From Humibacillus xanthopallidus (GTDB lineage Bacteria; Actinomycetota; Actinomycetes; Actinomycetales; Dermatophilaceae), in contig NZ_VFQF01000001.1 of NCBI RefSeq assembly GCF_006717145.1, positions 1,860,001 through 1,924,000 of the forward strand: a stretch of 64,000 bases of DNA, in the 5' to 3' direction. A model generated the notes under the pieces. It saw only the letters and a program-made list of their open reading frames with translations, ran no database searches and was not told where the DNA came from. A program made the translations under genes and the position numbers. This document shows positions 43,360 through 52,976 of the stretch, in pieces (positions within the stretch are counted from its first letter, which is position 1; every line of letters starts with the position of its first letter).

Positions 43360-45282
43360 ATGGACGTCTTCCTACCACCCGCGATCGGGGTCCCCGGCCT
43401 GGGCGGTCAACCGCCGACCTGGCCAGGCGTCAACACGCTCAACGGCTTCACCCCCTGGCCGGACACGCTGTCCCTGTCGGTCCCCAAGGGCCTGGACGAC
43501 CCGCGCTGGGCGGGGCACGTGGCGATCGGCTACCCCTCGATCACGAACTCCACCAGCAGCTGCTGCGCCGGGGCCCCGGTCGGTGTCGACCCCGGCTTCG
43601 GGGCGACCACGAACGACGACGTCGCGTTCCGTGCGCTCCACCACGTGGTGGGGACCCAACGCTTCCTCTACCTCTCCTGGTGGGTGAAGGCCAGCAACGC
43701 CGGCCCGCCTGCTCCCGGGCAGCCTGACCAGATCAACAGCCTGCTCGACGACCGCCTGACCGTGGGGTTCGGTCGGGCGGCGGGGGATCCGATGATCCTG
43801 GTGATCACCCCGTCCAGCGTGGCCAACACGACCTCAGCTGGTCAGATCGGGTCGGTCGAGGCCTTCACGGTTCCGTCGGCGGGCGGGCCGGTGCAGGGCT
43901 GGACCGAGACCTCAGGGCCACCGGCATGGATCCGCCGGAACACCAACGTCTGGATCGACACGGACAGCCACCGCTATGCCGTGCAGATGCGGGTCCCGGT
44001 GGGCTCCAAGGACGCGGACAACCTTCTGGACCTCGCGGACCCGTTCGCCTTCTGGTTCGAGGTGTCGGTCAAGCTACCCGGTCCCCCACTGCTGGTCGCG
44101 CCGTACAGCTGGCCGCTCAATACCTGCATCACGTCGTTCTGCGGGTTCCCGTCCGTGCTGAACGTGCCGCCCCAGTCGGCGTGGTCCACGGCGCGGTTCG
44201 GCGGGCCGGGCAGCGGGGACACCGGGTTCGTCCGGCTCACCGTGGACGACATCGGGACCCAGAACACCCCGAGCTCGCAGATCAACCTGACCAGCCCCAA
44301 TGTCTTCGTGGCGCGGCCGAGGAACCGCACTGGTGCGCCGATCGCCGCCGGCGACGTCACTGCGGAGTTCCGGATCGCCGACTGGGGCTCGGTCGCCGAC
44401 CCGGCGGCGCCCTGGACCCCGATCCCGGCCACCGACGGCACGAGCAACCCGACGACCAGCACCGCTGCCATCGCCGACGGGGCGCAAGGGTCTTTGACCA
44501 TGCAGTGGAAGCTGTCCGACGCCGAGCGCAACGCCTTCCCGCCGAACGGCACGAAGCCGCTCCACCAGTGCATGCTGGTCACCCTGACGGGGCCGGAGAT
44601 GTTCAACCCCGCCAGCGTGTGGCGCAACATGGACTTCGTCGCGGCGTCTCGCTTCGAACGGTCGGCAACCGTGAGCAACGTCGGCCTGGGGGCGAGCCCG
44701 AGCGCAGGTGGCCCACGGACGGCATACATCCTCATCGAGAAGCTGAACATGCCAGCCCCCGTTCGAGGTGGACCACCCCCCGAGCAGCCCCCGCCCGAGC
44801 CGCCCACGCCCGAGCAACCGCCCGAGGAGCCCCCGACCGTCGGAGAGGTCAATGCGGTCCGCGACGACGAAGGACCCGACGACCCGAAATCCGACGAGGC
44901 GCTGGAACTGCTGACCCGAGCGCGGGCCGCGGACCCCGACCCCCTAGACACCCGGGAGCAGAAGCCCACGATCCGGTACCACGTGTTCCACGACACCGGC
45001 CTCGACGTCACGGCCGAAGACGGCCGGGTGTTCCGCGTGGTCCGCCCGGGCACCGCGTTCGGCTTCCACGTCGAGCACGAGGGAGACCTGCTCGGCTGGC
45101 AGGACGAGCTACGCGGCGCCACCCGGATCACCGACCGGTTCTACCGGCTGGACGTGCCGGAGGAGGGGACGGCCACCGTCACCACGACGATCGATGCCGT
45201 TGAGAAACCGACCGGGAATGGCTGCCTGATCCTCTGGGGCCGCCTGGTCCGCTTCCTGAGGAAGCTGTTCGGAGGATCGTGA
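43360..45282 (+). CDS. Large beta-rich eCIS-associated protein with Pro-rich linker
   Basis: I recognise no family for this 640-aa protein. AAGGAGAGG before the ATG is one of the strongest ribosome sites in the block, so it may be abundant. The N-terminal 450 residues are Trp/Gly/Ser-rich beta sequence (FLYLSWWVKASNAGPP, PAWIRRNTNVWIDTDSHRY), a little like carbohydrate-binding modules. A repeated Pro/Glu linker of PPPEQPP type lies at about 470-490, then an acidic segment, and the end is a short basic amphipathic helix, GRLVRFLRKLFGGS. The C-terminal helix could bind membrane or another subunit. Role in the particle surface is inference. Confidence 0.6.
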   Translation: MDVFLPPAIGVPGLGGQPPTWPGVNTLNGFTPWPDTLSLSVPKGLDDPRWAGHVAIGYPSITNSTSSCCAGAPVGVDPGFGATTNDDVAFRALHHVVGTQRFLYLSWWVKASNAGPPAPGQPDQINSLLDDRLTVGFGRAAGDPMILVITPSSVANTTSAGQIGSVEAFTVPSAGGPVQGWTETSGPPAWIRRNTNVWIDTDSHRYAVQMRVPVGSKDADNLLDLADPFAFWFEVSVKLPGPPLLVAPYSWPLNTCITSFCGFPSVLNVPPQSAWSTARFGGPGSGDTGFVRLTVDDIGTQNTPSSQINLTSPNVFVARPRNRTGAPIAAGDVTAEFRIADWGSVADPAAPWTPIPATDGTSNPTTSTAAIADGAQGSLTMQWKLSDAERNAFPPNGTKPLHQCMLVTLTGPEMFNPASVWRNMDFVAASRFERSATVSNVGLGASPSAGGPRTAYILIEKLNMPAPVRGGPPPEQPPPEPPTPEQPPEEPPTVGEVNAVRDDEGPDDPKSDEALELLTRARAADPDPLDTREQKPTIRYHVFHDTGLDVTAEDGRVFRVVRPGTAFGFHVEHEGDLLGWQDELRGATRITDRFYRLDVPEEGTATVTTTIDAVEKPTGNGCLILWGRLVRFLRKLFGGS

Positions 45283-45283
45283 C

Positions 45284-46990
45284 GTGGAGTCACCGCTTCC
45301 CGATCTGGTGGGTCGGCTCGTCGTCCGGGCCGGGGCGGACACGCCCGCCGTCCGGCACCTGGTGCGCGAAAGGATCGGCCGGACGCGATGGCGGCCCTCG
45401 GGCGTCGGGATGGGTGAGGTGCTGATCGTCCGTTCGCTGGTCGAGGACGGGACCTCCTCCTTGGCGGACGGCCTCGCAGCCGCGGTGCACGGCGCCGTCA
45501 GGCTCGATGGCCGGCCCGTCCCGGCCGACGCCCCGGCGGTCCTCGCGATGGATCTGGCACAGCTGCTCGCGCAGTACGTCGTGGACCTACATGACGGCAT
45601 GGTCGCAGGTCGCTGGTGGTGGCGGTTCGTCGGACCCCGGCTCGCGAACAGCGTCGCCGAAGCCCAACGGGCGCTCCCGGCGGGGCATCTCCCCGGGGCC
45701 GCTCCGGTCGCACCGGTGTTGGCGGCGTTTCCCCGGGAGGCTCCGCACGTGGTGGCCGACCTGGTACGCCGGCGCCGGGGTGACGTCGTGCGAGACGTGC
45801 CGCTTGCTGCCGTGCTCGACGTGCTGCTGGTCGTGGCGACGACGTATGCCGCAGAGGAGCTGGCGGCGGTCCTTCGGGCGGCGATGCGCGGCTACGGGTC
45901 GCCCACTCCTGACTCGGCGACCCAGGCCGTGAACCCACCCGTCGATCCCGCGTCACCGGCGGAGCTGTTGATCACGGTCTCGGCTCGGTTCGCGCTGGAC
46001 CCCGTCGGCGCCAGGAGCCCGTCGTTCGCGAGGTTCGTCGGCGTGCTCGCCGGGGTGCCGACGTGGCGCGCGGGGGCCGCCGGCCTGGTCGAGGGCGTCG
46101 GGACCGGCCAGGAGGCCCGGCAGGTCGCTGCGGTCGTCGAGTCGCCCGCATCGGCGTGGGTGCAGGACGACCCCCGTGTCACCGGGGAGTCCGGGACCGC
46201 CGAGGCCGATTCATGGAACACGCGGGCCGTCGCCCCGCCGGAGTCGAGCGACGGCGACACGGCACGGGCCGGCGAGGCCGGCAGACACGACGACGTCCAC
46301 GGGGGCAACGCGCGTCTGGGCGACGCACGACAGGGCGATCGAGAGGGCGATCGAAAGGGCGACGCACGACCGGACGACCTGCGCGTTCCAGAGCTCCCAC
46401 CACCGGCGTCGGCCTGGCGAGACGGGGTGCTGACGAACCTCGGCGGTGCGTTCCTGCTGATTCGGGCGTTCGAACTGGCCGCTCTCGGCGAGCCGTCCTG
46501 GGTGACGCTCGACCTGCTCGCCCGCAGCCTGGTCCGACGTGACGAGCCCAGCGAGGAGGACCCGGTCTGGGCGGTGCTGGCCGAACTCGCCACTCCCGTC
46601 GACCTGGTGCCTTCGTCAGCCGGGTCGCTCGGTGGACCGGGCGCGGCCCGGTCGACCGGGAGCGAGGGGATGCTGGCCATCAGCGAATCCCTTGCCTCGG
46701 CGGTGAACGGGGCCGAGCGCCGCTGGCTGGCGCAGGTGCGGCCCGGCCTCGTGGCGGTGCTGTGCGACGCGCTGGACACCGTGGCGTCCGAGCTGGAGAA
46801 CGTGCTGCTGCGGCGCCCGGCACGAGTGTCGGTGGACCGAACGCACGTCGACGTCGTCCTGCCGCTGTCCGCGGCGAGCGTCGTGGTGCGGCGGGCGGGG
46901 CTGGATCGGGACCCGGGCTGGGTGCCGTCGCTGGCCAGAGTCGTCGCGTTCCACTTCGACGACGACCGGTATGCCGGGGGTCCGGGGTGA
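45284..46990 (+). CDS. eCIS protein preceding the ATPase (tape-measure position)
   Basis: This 568-aa protein starts at a GTG one base after the previous stop. Two helical parts (DLAQLLAQYVVDLHDGMVAG; GVLTNLGGAFLLIRAFELAAL) flank a hydrophilic, repetitive centre (residues about 320-365, GDARQGDREGDRKGDARPD). In PVC/Afp the gene before the ATPase encodes the tape-measure protein Pvc14, whose family has an aliphatic NxGGxxLL-type stretch like the one here, so this is the best candidate by position. It lacks the long coiled coil expected of a ruler, so confidence is limited. The stop overlaps the ATPase start (GTGA). Confidence 0.5.
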   Translation: MESPLPDLVGRLVVRAGADTPAVRHLVRERIGRTRWRPSGVGMGEVLIVRSLVEDGTSSLADGLAAAVHGAVRLDGRPVPADAPAVLAMDLAQLLAQYVVDLHDGMVAGRWWWRFVGPRLANSVAEAQRALPAGHLPGAAPVAPVLAAFPREAPHVVADLVRRRRGDVVRDVPLAAVLDVLLVVATTYAAEELAAVLRAAMRGYGSPTPDSATQAVNPPVDPASPAELLITVSARFALDPVGARSPSFARFVGVLAGVPTWRAGAAGLVEGVGTGQEARQVAAVVESPASAWVQDDPRVTGESGTAEADSWNTRAVAPPESSDGDTARAGEAGRHDDVHGGNARLGDARQGDREGDRKGDARPDDLRVPELPPPASAWRDGVLTNLGGAFLLIRAFELAALGEPSWVTLDLLARSLVRRDEPSEEDPVWAVLAELATPVDLVPSSAGSLGGPGAARSTGSEGMLAISESLASAVNGAERRWLAQVRPGLVAVLCDALDTVASELENVLLRRPARVSVDRTHVDVVLPLSAASVVVRRAGLDRDPGWVPSLARVVAFHFDDDRYAGGPG

Positions 46991-49086
46991 CCACCACGGC
47001 CACTTTGGCGGACGTCCCGCTCGACGCCAGGGCCCACGTGGAGGTGCGGCTGCAGGGAGCAGTCCTGCTCGTCGTCGACCAGCTCTGTCGGGTGGGCGCC
47101 GGTGACGGGCTGTCAGGGGTGCTGAAACGGCACCGCTTCCTCGGCGACTACCTGGACGCGATCCTGCCGTTCGTCCCACCCGAGCTCGGTTGGGCGGACC
47201 TCCACGCGTGGTGGCTCGAGACTGTCACGCAGTGGGAGTTGCCTGCGGCCGGGGATCTGCCCCTGTGCCGCCTCGGGGCGGCATACGGGCTCGACCGTGT
47301 GGCCCTGACGCAGCTGCTGGTTGCGGGTCTGGTCGATGAGGACTCGCGCTTCGGCGGGGTCTTCGCCGAGCTGACCGGGAGCAGCAGGAGGCCGACCGTC
47401 GAGTCGATCGTGGGGATCACGACCCTGCTCTTCGGGACGGCTGGAGAACCGGATGCCGCTCTGGCGCGGGCGATCCACGACGGGATCCTCACGGCATACG
47501 GCACGCAGCACCCCCGCAGCGAATGGACGGTCGCCCCCTTGCCCGAGCTGTGGGAGGTGCTCCGAGGGCGCATGCCCGGCGGCGCAGCCTCGATCACGGC
47601 ACGCGACGCGCTGCCCGGCATCGACGACCTGGTCACGACCGAGGACTTCCGGCAACAGTGCGCCCAGGTCGGAGCGGCCTTCGCCGACATGGATCTGGTG
47701 CTGGTGCGCGGCACCGCCGGCTCGGACCGCGCGCTCGTCGCACAGGCGCTCGCGCAGACGGCCGGGAAGGGGGTCCTGCACGTCGCTGCACCGCATCGGC
47801 CGGACCTCCGAGCGACCGCCGAGCTCCTCGGGGAGGCAAGCCGGCTGCTGCCCGTGGCGGCCGCCTTGGGGGCGGTCACCGTCGTGGAGATCGACCCGAT
47901 GCCCGGTGAAAGCGTGCGGCTGGACCGCGGTGCCTACCGGGGCCCGATGGTCGTCGTCATGGGCCACACCGGTGTCGTCGACGGAGCCGGCCATCGGTCG
48001 AAGGTGACCCTCGATGTTCCGCGACTCGGCAGCGCCGGCCGGGCGCAACGTTGGCGCCAGGCGCTGGGCGGCATGAGCGTGGTCGACCTCGAGGGCATCG
48101 CGGCCGCGTCCGGGCTTCAGGGGCGACACATCGACGAGGTCGTGCGGTCAGCGGTGTCGCTGGCCTCGGTCCGGGGCGAAGCGGTGACCCTGCGCCATGT
48201 CCGCGCGGCCTCGAGGGACCTGGACCGTCGACTGCTGGAAGACCTCGCTCCGCGCCTGGACCCGGCGGGAGACTGGAGCGACGTCGTCGTCGGCGACTAC
48301 ACCGCCGTCCGTCTCGCCGAGCTGGAGAGTCGGTGCCGCTACAGGGAGCGGGTGGCTGATGCGCTCCCATCGGCGTACTCGAGTGGCACCGGTGTCGGGG
48401 TGCGCGCCCTGTTCACGGGGCCCAGCGGGACCGGCAAGACCCTCGCCGCCACAGTGCTGGGGAGCCGGCTCGGACTGGGAGTGCACCGCCTCGACCTGTC
48501 GGCGGTCGTGGACAAGTACATCGGGGAGACCGAGAAGAACCTGCACCGCGTGCTGAGCGCCGCCGAGGAGCTCGACGTCGTACTGCTCATCGACGAGGGC
48601 GACGCCTTGCTCGGTCGTCGGACCGAGGTACGCAGCGCCAACGACCGCTTCGCCAACCTCGAGACGAACTTCCTGCTGCAACGTCTCGAGCACTACCGCG
48701 GCATCGTGGTCGTCACCACCAATGCACCCGACCAGGTCGACGCCGCCTTCCAACGTCGGATGGACGTCGTCGTCGACTTCCTCGCGCCGTCGGCCCGCGA
48801 GCGCGCGGACATCTGGCGGTTGCATCTACCCGCCGACCACCAGGTCTCTGCGGAGCTAGTCGACGAGCTGGTCCAACGGTGCACGATGACGGGTGGGCAG
48901 ATTCGCAATGCCGTGCTGCACGCGGTCGTGCTCGCGTTGCCCACCGCCCGACCGGTCAGCGACTGCGACGTCGAGCAGGCGGTCGCGAGCGAGTACCAGA
49001 AGGCAGGCGCAGCATCACCGTACGACCCGAGCGGGCGTCGCCACGGCGTCTCGCACGCACGCGTCTTCCGAGAGGTCGTGTCGTGA
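46987..49086 (+). CDS. eCIS AAA+ ATPase (Pvc15/Afp15-like)
   Basis: This is a 699-aa protein. The C-terminal AAA+ module is complete: Walker A GPSGTGKTLAAT near residue 477, DKYIGETEKNLHRV, Walker B VVLLIDEGDALLGRR near 533, sensor VVTTNAPDQVDAAFQRRMD. An earlier degenerate copy at about 235-330 keeps LVRGTAGSDRALVAQALA where Walker A should be but lacks the Lys-Thr, and VTVVEIDPMPGE where Walker B should be. Such ATPases are a hallmark of eCIS clusters and are needed for assembly or cargo loading. GTGA overlaps at both ends. Confidence 0.93.
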   Translation: MTTTATLADVPLDARAHVEVRLQGAVLLVVDQLCRVGAGDGLSGVLKRHRFLGDYLDAILPFVPPELGWADLHAWWLETVTQWELPAAGDLPLCRLGAAYGLDRVALTQLLVAGLVDEDSRFGGVFAELTGSSRRPTVESIVGITTLLFGTAGEPDAALARAIHDGILTAYGTQHPRSEWTVAPLPELWEVLRGRMPGGAASITARDALPGIDDLVTTEDFRQQCAQVGAAFADMDLVLVRGTAGSDRALVAQALAQTAGKGVLHVAAPHRPDLRATAELLGEASRLLPVAAALGAVTVVEIDPMPGESVRLDRGAYRGPMVVVMGHTGVVDGAGHRSKVTLDVPRLGSAGRAQRWRQALGGMSVVDLEGIAAASGLQGRHIDEVVRSAVSLASVRGEAVTLRHVRAASRDLDRRLLEDLAPRLDPAGDWSDVVVGDYTAVRLAELESRCRYRERVADALPSAYSSGTGVGVRALFTGPSGTGKTLAATVLGSRLGLGVHRLDLSAVVDKYIGETEKNLHRVLSAAEELDVVLLIDEGDALLGRRTEVRSANDRFANLETNFLLQRLEHYRGIVVVTTNAPDQVDAAFQRRMDVVVDFLAPSARERADIWRLHLPADHQVSAELVDELVQRCTMTGGQIRNAVLHAVVLALPTARPVSDCDVEQAVASEYQKAGAASPYDPSGRRHGVSHARVFREVVS

Positions 49087-52000
49087 ACTCCGGCCGCGCG
49101 GTAGCGAGCAGATCCCCGTCGCGCGGCCGGACGGGCATCAGCCGGAAGGCCTCGGGCAGCGACCCTGACCGCGGGACCGCGGCACGGTCCCCTCGTGAAG
49201 CCAGTCCCGCGCTCGGCGGGCCACGCGTAGCGATGCCCCCGCCACACCTCGCGGTCTCCCGGCCCGGCGAGCCGATGGAGGGTGAAGCGGACCTCGTTGC
49301 ACAACGCGCTGCGTCCGGCCCCGCTCCCGAGCAGCCGATGCGCTTGACGACGCCAGCGGGCGAGCAGGCGCAGCGTGTACTGAGAGCAGCTGACGCGGAC
49401 AAGCGGGCGCAGCGGACGCCGGCCGACGATCGCCGAGTCCAACCGAAACCGCCGCCGGAGGTGTCCAGGGTGCAGCGGACCGCCCAGGACCAGAAGACCG
49501 CCCAGCGTCGGGGGCCGGACGGCAAACAGGTCGAGCGGTCCGTCGCGGAGCAGGTCCAGCGGTCCGGCGCAGAGCAGCTCCAGCCGACCGCCACAGAGGA
49601 GGTCCAGTCCGCTCCGACCGATCGGCCGACCGTTCAAACGGTCAGGCAGGATCGGAGCCGCACCCCGGCCATCACGGCCCGGACCGCGGCGACGATCGCA
49701 TCACCAGGTCACGGGGCGCCTATCGCCGGGTCGGTACGCAGCAGCATCGAGCCGCACCTGGGCGCGGATCTCGGTGGGGTCCGTGTGCACACCGGCCCCG
49801 ACGCCGCGCATGCGGCGACCAGCCTGGGTGCGCGCGCCTTCACCGTCGGCAGCGACATCTACCTGGGGCGCGGAGAGTCGCCGCTCGACGTGTCGCTCAT
49901 GGGCCACGAGTCGACCCATGTGGTGCAACAGGGCGGCGGCGCCCCGATGGCGGCTCGGCTGGCCGCCCCGGAGCAGGCCCAGCTCCTGCCTGAACTGATC
50001 TCGACCCGGCTCGCGGACTACGCGCGCCACGTCCCGGGATACACGCTCCTGACCGTCATCATCCGGTACGACCCGCTCCTTGGAACGGTCGTCGAGCGGA
50101 CGCCGATGACGCTCGTCGAGGGGCTGATGGGGTTGGTCCCCGGAGGGACCTTCGTCTTCGACGAGCTACGTGACCTGGGCATCCTTCAGGCGGCATTCGA
50201 CTACATCGAGGCACAGCTCGCGACGTTCGACCTGTCCTTGGAGCGGCTCGAGCGGACCATCGAGCAGGCCTGGGACGAGATGGACTTCGCTCGCCTCGAC
50301 CCGTTCGACTACAACCTCGGCGTCCTAGCCCGGCACGCCGAACGTCTGCTGGACGACGTGCGCGGTTTCGCCTCAGCAGTCCTGCACCACGTGATGGACC
50401 TCATCAAGGAGGCCCTGCTCGGAGTCGCCGAGGAACTGCTGGAGGAGAACCGAGCCTGGGCCCTCATCAAGAAGATCCTGCATCGTGACCCGCTGCGTGG
50501 CACGCCGGTCGAGGCGACGACGGTGGAGATCCTCGAGGACTTCCTGCATCTGATCGGTCGCGAGCAGGAGCTCGAGCAGATGCGGACCAGGGGGACGCTA
50601 CAGAAGACTGCCGACTGGCTGGACACCCAGGTCGGCACGTTCCTCGGGCTCCTCGGCGAGCTGTCCGCGCTGTTCTCGGCGGCCTGGGCTGTCCTGCAGC
50701 CCGCGAACCTTCCGGACCTTCCATCGACCCTGCCTGCTCTCGCCCAACGGGCCGGCGCCTTCCTGCAGCGGGTGTGGGACTTCGCGGTGGCGGTCGCGAC
50801 GCAGGTCATCGCGTTGATTAAGGACGCCCTGCTCGGCTGGTTGTCGACGTTCGTCGACCAGCTGCCGGGCTTCAACCTCCTGACCGTGATCCTGGGTCGC
50901 AACCCGATCACCGGGGCGACCGTCCCGCGGACGGCGGTCAACATCATCCGCGGCTTCATCACCCTGCTGCCCAACGGCGCCGCGGTGTACGAGCGTCTCG
51001 AGCAGACGGGAGTCATCGCAGACGCCGCGGCCCGGATCGAGGGTGCAATCTCGGAGCTGGGCATCTCGTGGGACTTCATCGTCGGGCTCTTCCGCGGGGT
51101 CTGGGACACGGTTGTGTCCATCGACACGCTGATCGACCCCATCGGCGTCTTCATCCGCGTACGCGACCAGTTCGGCGAGCCGATCTCGCGACTGGTGAGC
51201 TTCGTCGCGACCGTGCTGCGCACGCTGTTCGACCTGTTGCTGGCGCTGATGCAGTTCCCCACCGACCTGATCGGGCACATCGTCGAGCAGGCGATGCAGG
51301 CCTACGAGCAGATCCGCAACGACCCGATCGCGTTCCTGCTGCATCTGCTGGAGGCAGTGAAGCTCGGGTTCTCGAACTTCTTCGACCACATCCTCACCCA
51401 CCTGACGTCCGGGCTCACCGAGTGGCTGTTCCGCGGGCTCCGGCAGGCCGGTGTCGAGCCGCCCCGCGACCTGTCGTTGTCCTCCATCCTGGACACCGTT
51501 CTGCAGGTGCTGGGCATCTCGGTGGACCGCATCTGGCAGAAGCTCGCGGAGCGGTTCGGCCAGGAGACGATCGACCGGATCCGCGGCGCCATCGACCGGA
51601 TCTCGGGCATCTGGACCGTGGTCAAGGATGTCCAGGAGCGAGGGGTCGGAGCCCTGTGGGAGTACGTCCAGACCCAGCTGGCCAACCTGTGGGACACCGT
51701 CATCCAGACCGCGAAGAACTGGATCATGGAGCAGGTCGTGAACCGCGTCGTCGCCCGGCTGCTCAGCATGCTGGATCCGACCGGGATCATGGCGGTGGTC
51801 AACGGGTTCATCGCGTTCTTCAACGCGGTCCAGTCGGCCGTCGAGTATCTGCGCGACATCCTCCAGATCATCGACATGTGGGTTTCCACGGTCGCCTCCA
51901 TCGCCGCCGGTGACGTCACGCCCGGCGCGGCCAAGCTCGAGGAGGGACTGGCGGCCGCCGTCCCCGTCGCCATCGGCTTCCTCGCCAACCAGGTTGGCCT

Positions 52001-52976
52001 GGGAGACATCGCCGTGCGGATCGCGGAGATCATCGGGCGCATTCGGCACGTGGTCGACCGCGCGCTCGACTGGCTCCTGGACCGGCTGGCGGCGATGGTC
52101 AACAGCGTCCTCGCGATGATCCGCGGCGGCGGCGCGGAAACCGCTGAGGGCGGCGCCTTCCGGTTCCACGAGGACGTCATGACGGCAGGCGAGGAACACG
52201 AGCTCGACAATCGCGGTGATTCCTTCGAGCTCACGATGTCATCGAAGAACCGGTCCCTCCTGAGCAGTCATCCGAGTAAGAAAGTGCGCACGGCCTACCA
52301 GGCCTATCTCAAGGCCATCGCGGACGCACCCTCGCCATCGGAGAAAAAGAAGGCAGCCAACCGAACCGTGGCGGACGTCATCGACGAGGTCAAGGCTGCC
52401 GGGAGCCCCGATGCGCCGCGGGCGAGTGCGCCCGGGATCGGCGCCGTCGCTAGCCACAGCGCTCAACAGTCCCGACTACACAAGTCCGAAATCCCGGTCT
52501 GGGCCATGGAGTCCGAGCACGTCATCCCTCGTGGTTTCGTCGATGCCGCCGTCACCGCGCTAGGCGCCAACGGGATCCCGGCGGCCGGGCCCGACTACAA
52601 CGCGATGCGGACCGTCCTGATCTACCGAGGGGCTGCCGACAGGAAGACCGAGGGCGACTCGGGGGACGCGAGCTTGTGGAACGCGTTCAGCACCGATGCG
52701 ACCAGAGCGATTAGGGCAGCCGTGAGCGAGCCTGACACCTCTGTGTCCCTACTGAGGGCCGCACACATGATCCGCGAGCACCTGGAGGCGTTTTCGCACA
52801 ATGCGCTGCTCCGAACGTACGTCGCGATTATCGAAGAGAACGAAGAGCACGGCGAAGCGCGGGGGCCGGTCGGCCAGCCGGAACCACCGACGCCGGGCAA
52901 GAGCCGTGTGGACGAGGCGTTCGCGCGTCAGCTAGACGATATCGGGCGCATTCTCGAGGACCGGATGACCCCATGA
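49083..52976 (+). CDS. DUF4157 effector-type protein with long helical middle and possible HNH-like end
   Basis: This is a 1297-aa protein. Residues 1-215 are disordered, basic and Gln/Arg-rich (packaging-tail-like). DUF4157 lies at about 218-290: [27 protein letters not shown] and the zinc-protease-like [12 protein letters not shown], with HESTH at 275-279. Residues 300-1050 are amphipathic helices with three copies of a roughly 60-residue repeat (near 316, 455 and 593) around the core LLTVI then P..G..V.RT. The C-terminal 230 residues contain [12 protein letters not shown] (His 1146) and [11 protein letters not shown] (Asn 1173), possibly an HNH-type nuclease. It is probably cargo; a tape-measure role is an alternative. 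GTGA overlap with the ATPase. Confidence 0.78.
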   Translation: MNSGRAVASRSPSRGRTGISRKASGSDPDRGTAARSPREASPALGGPRVAMPPPHLAVSRPGEPMEGEADLVAQRAASGPAPEQPMRLTTPAGEQAQRVLRAADADKRAQRTPADDRRVQPKPPPEVSRVQRTAQDQKTAQRRGPDGKQVERSVAEQVQRSGAEQLQPTATEEVQSAPTDRPTVQTVRQDRSRTPAITARTAATIASPGHGAPIAGSVRSSIEPHLGADLGGVRVHTGPDAAHAATSLGARAFTVGSDIYLGRGESPLDVSLMGHESTHVVQQGGGAPMAARLAAPEQAQLLPELISTRLADYARHVPGYTLLTVIIRYDPLLGTVVERTPMTLVEGLMGLVPGGTFVFDELRDLGILQAAFDYIEAQLATFDLSLERLERTIEQAWDEMDFARLDPFDYNLGVLARHAERLLDDVRGFASAVLHHVMDLIKEALLGVAEELLEENRAWALIKKILHRDPLRGTPVEATTVEILEDFLHLIGREQELEQMRTRGTLQKTADWLDTQVGTFLGLLGELSALFSAAWAVLQPANLPDLPSTLPALAQRAGAFLQRVWDFAVAVATQVIALIKDALLGWLSTFVDQLPGFNLLTVILGRNPITGATVPRTAVNIIRGFITLLPNGAAVYERLEQTGVIADAAARIEGAISELGISWDFIVGLFRGVWDTVVSIDTLIDPIGVFIRVRDQFGEPISRLVSFVATVLRTLFDLLLALMQFPTDLIGHIVEQAMQAYEQIRNDPIAFLLHLLEAVKLGFSNFFDHILTHLTSGLTEWLFRGLRQAGVEPPRDLSLSSILDTVLQVLGISVDRIWQKLAERFGQETIDRIRGAIDRISGIWTVVKDVQERGVGALWEYVQTQLANLWDTVIQTAKNWIMEQVVNRVVARLLSMLDPTGIMAVVNGFIAFFNAVQSAVEYLRDILQIIDMWVSTVASIAAGDVTPGAAKLEEGLAAAVPVAIGFLANQVGLGDIAVRIAEIIGRIRHVVDRALDWLLDRLAAMVNSVLAMIRGGGAETAEGGAFRFHEDVMTAGEEHELDNRGDSFELTMSSKNRSLLSSHPSKKVRTAYQAYLKAIADAPSPSEKKKAANRTVADVIDEVKAAGSPDAPRASAPGIGAVASHSAQQSRLHKSEIPVWAMESEHVIPRGFVDAAVTALGANGIPAAGPDYNAMRTVLIYRGAADRKTEGDSGDASLWNAFSTDATRAIRAAVSEPDTSVSLLRAAHMIREHLEAFSHNALLRTYVAIIEENEEHGEARGPVGQPEPPTPGKSRVDEAFARQLDDIGRILEDRMTP

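Noticed and set aside
50598-52199. Minus-strand frame of about 530 aa inside the DUF4157 gene
   Set aside because: Antisense shadow of helical coding sequence with no homology or start signal.
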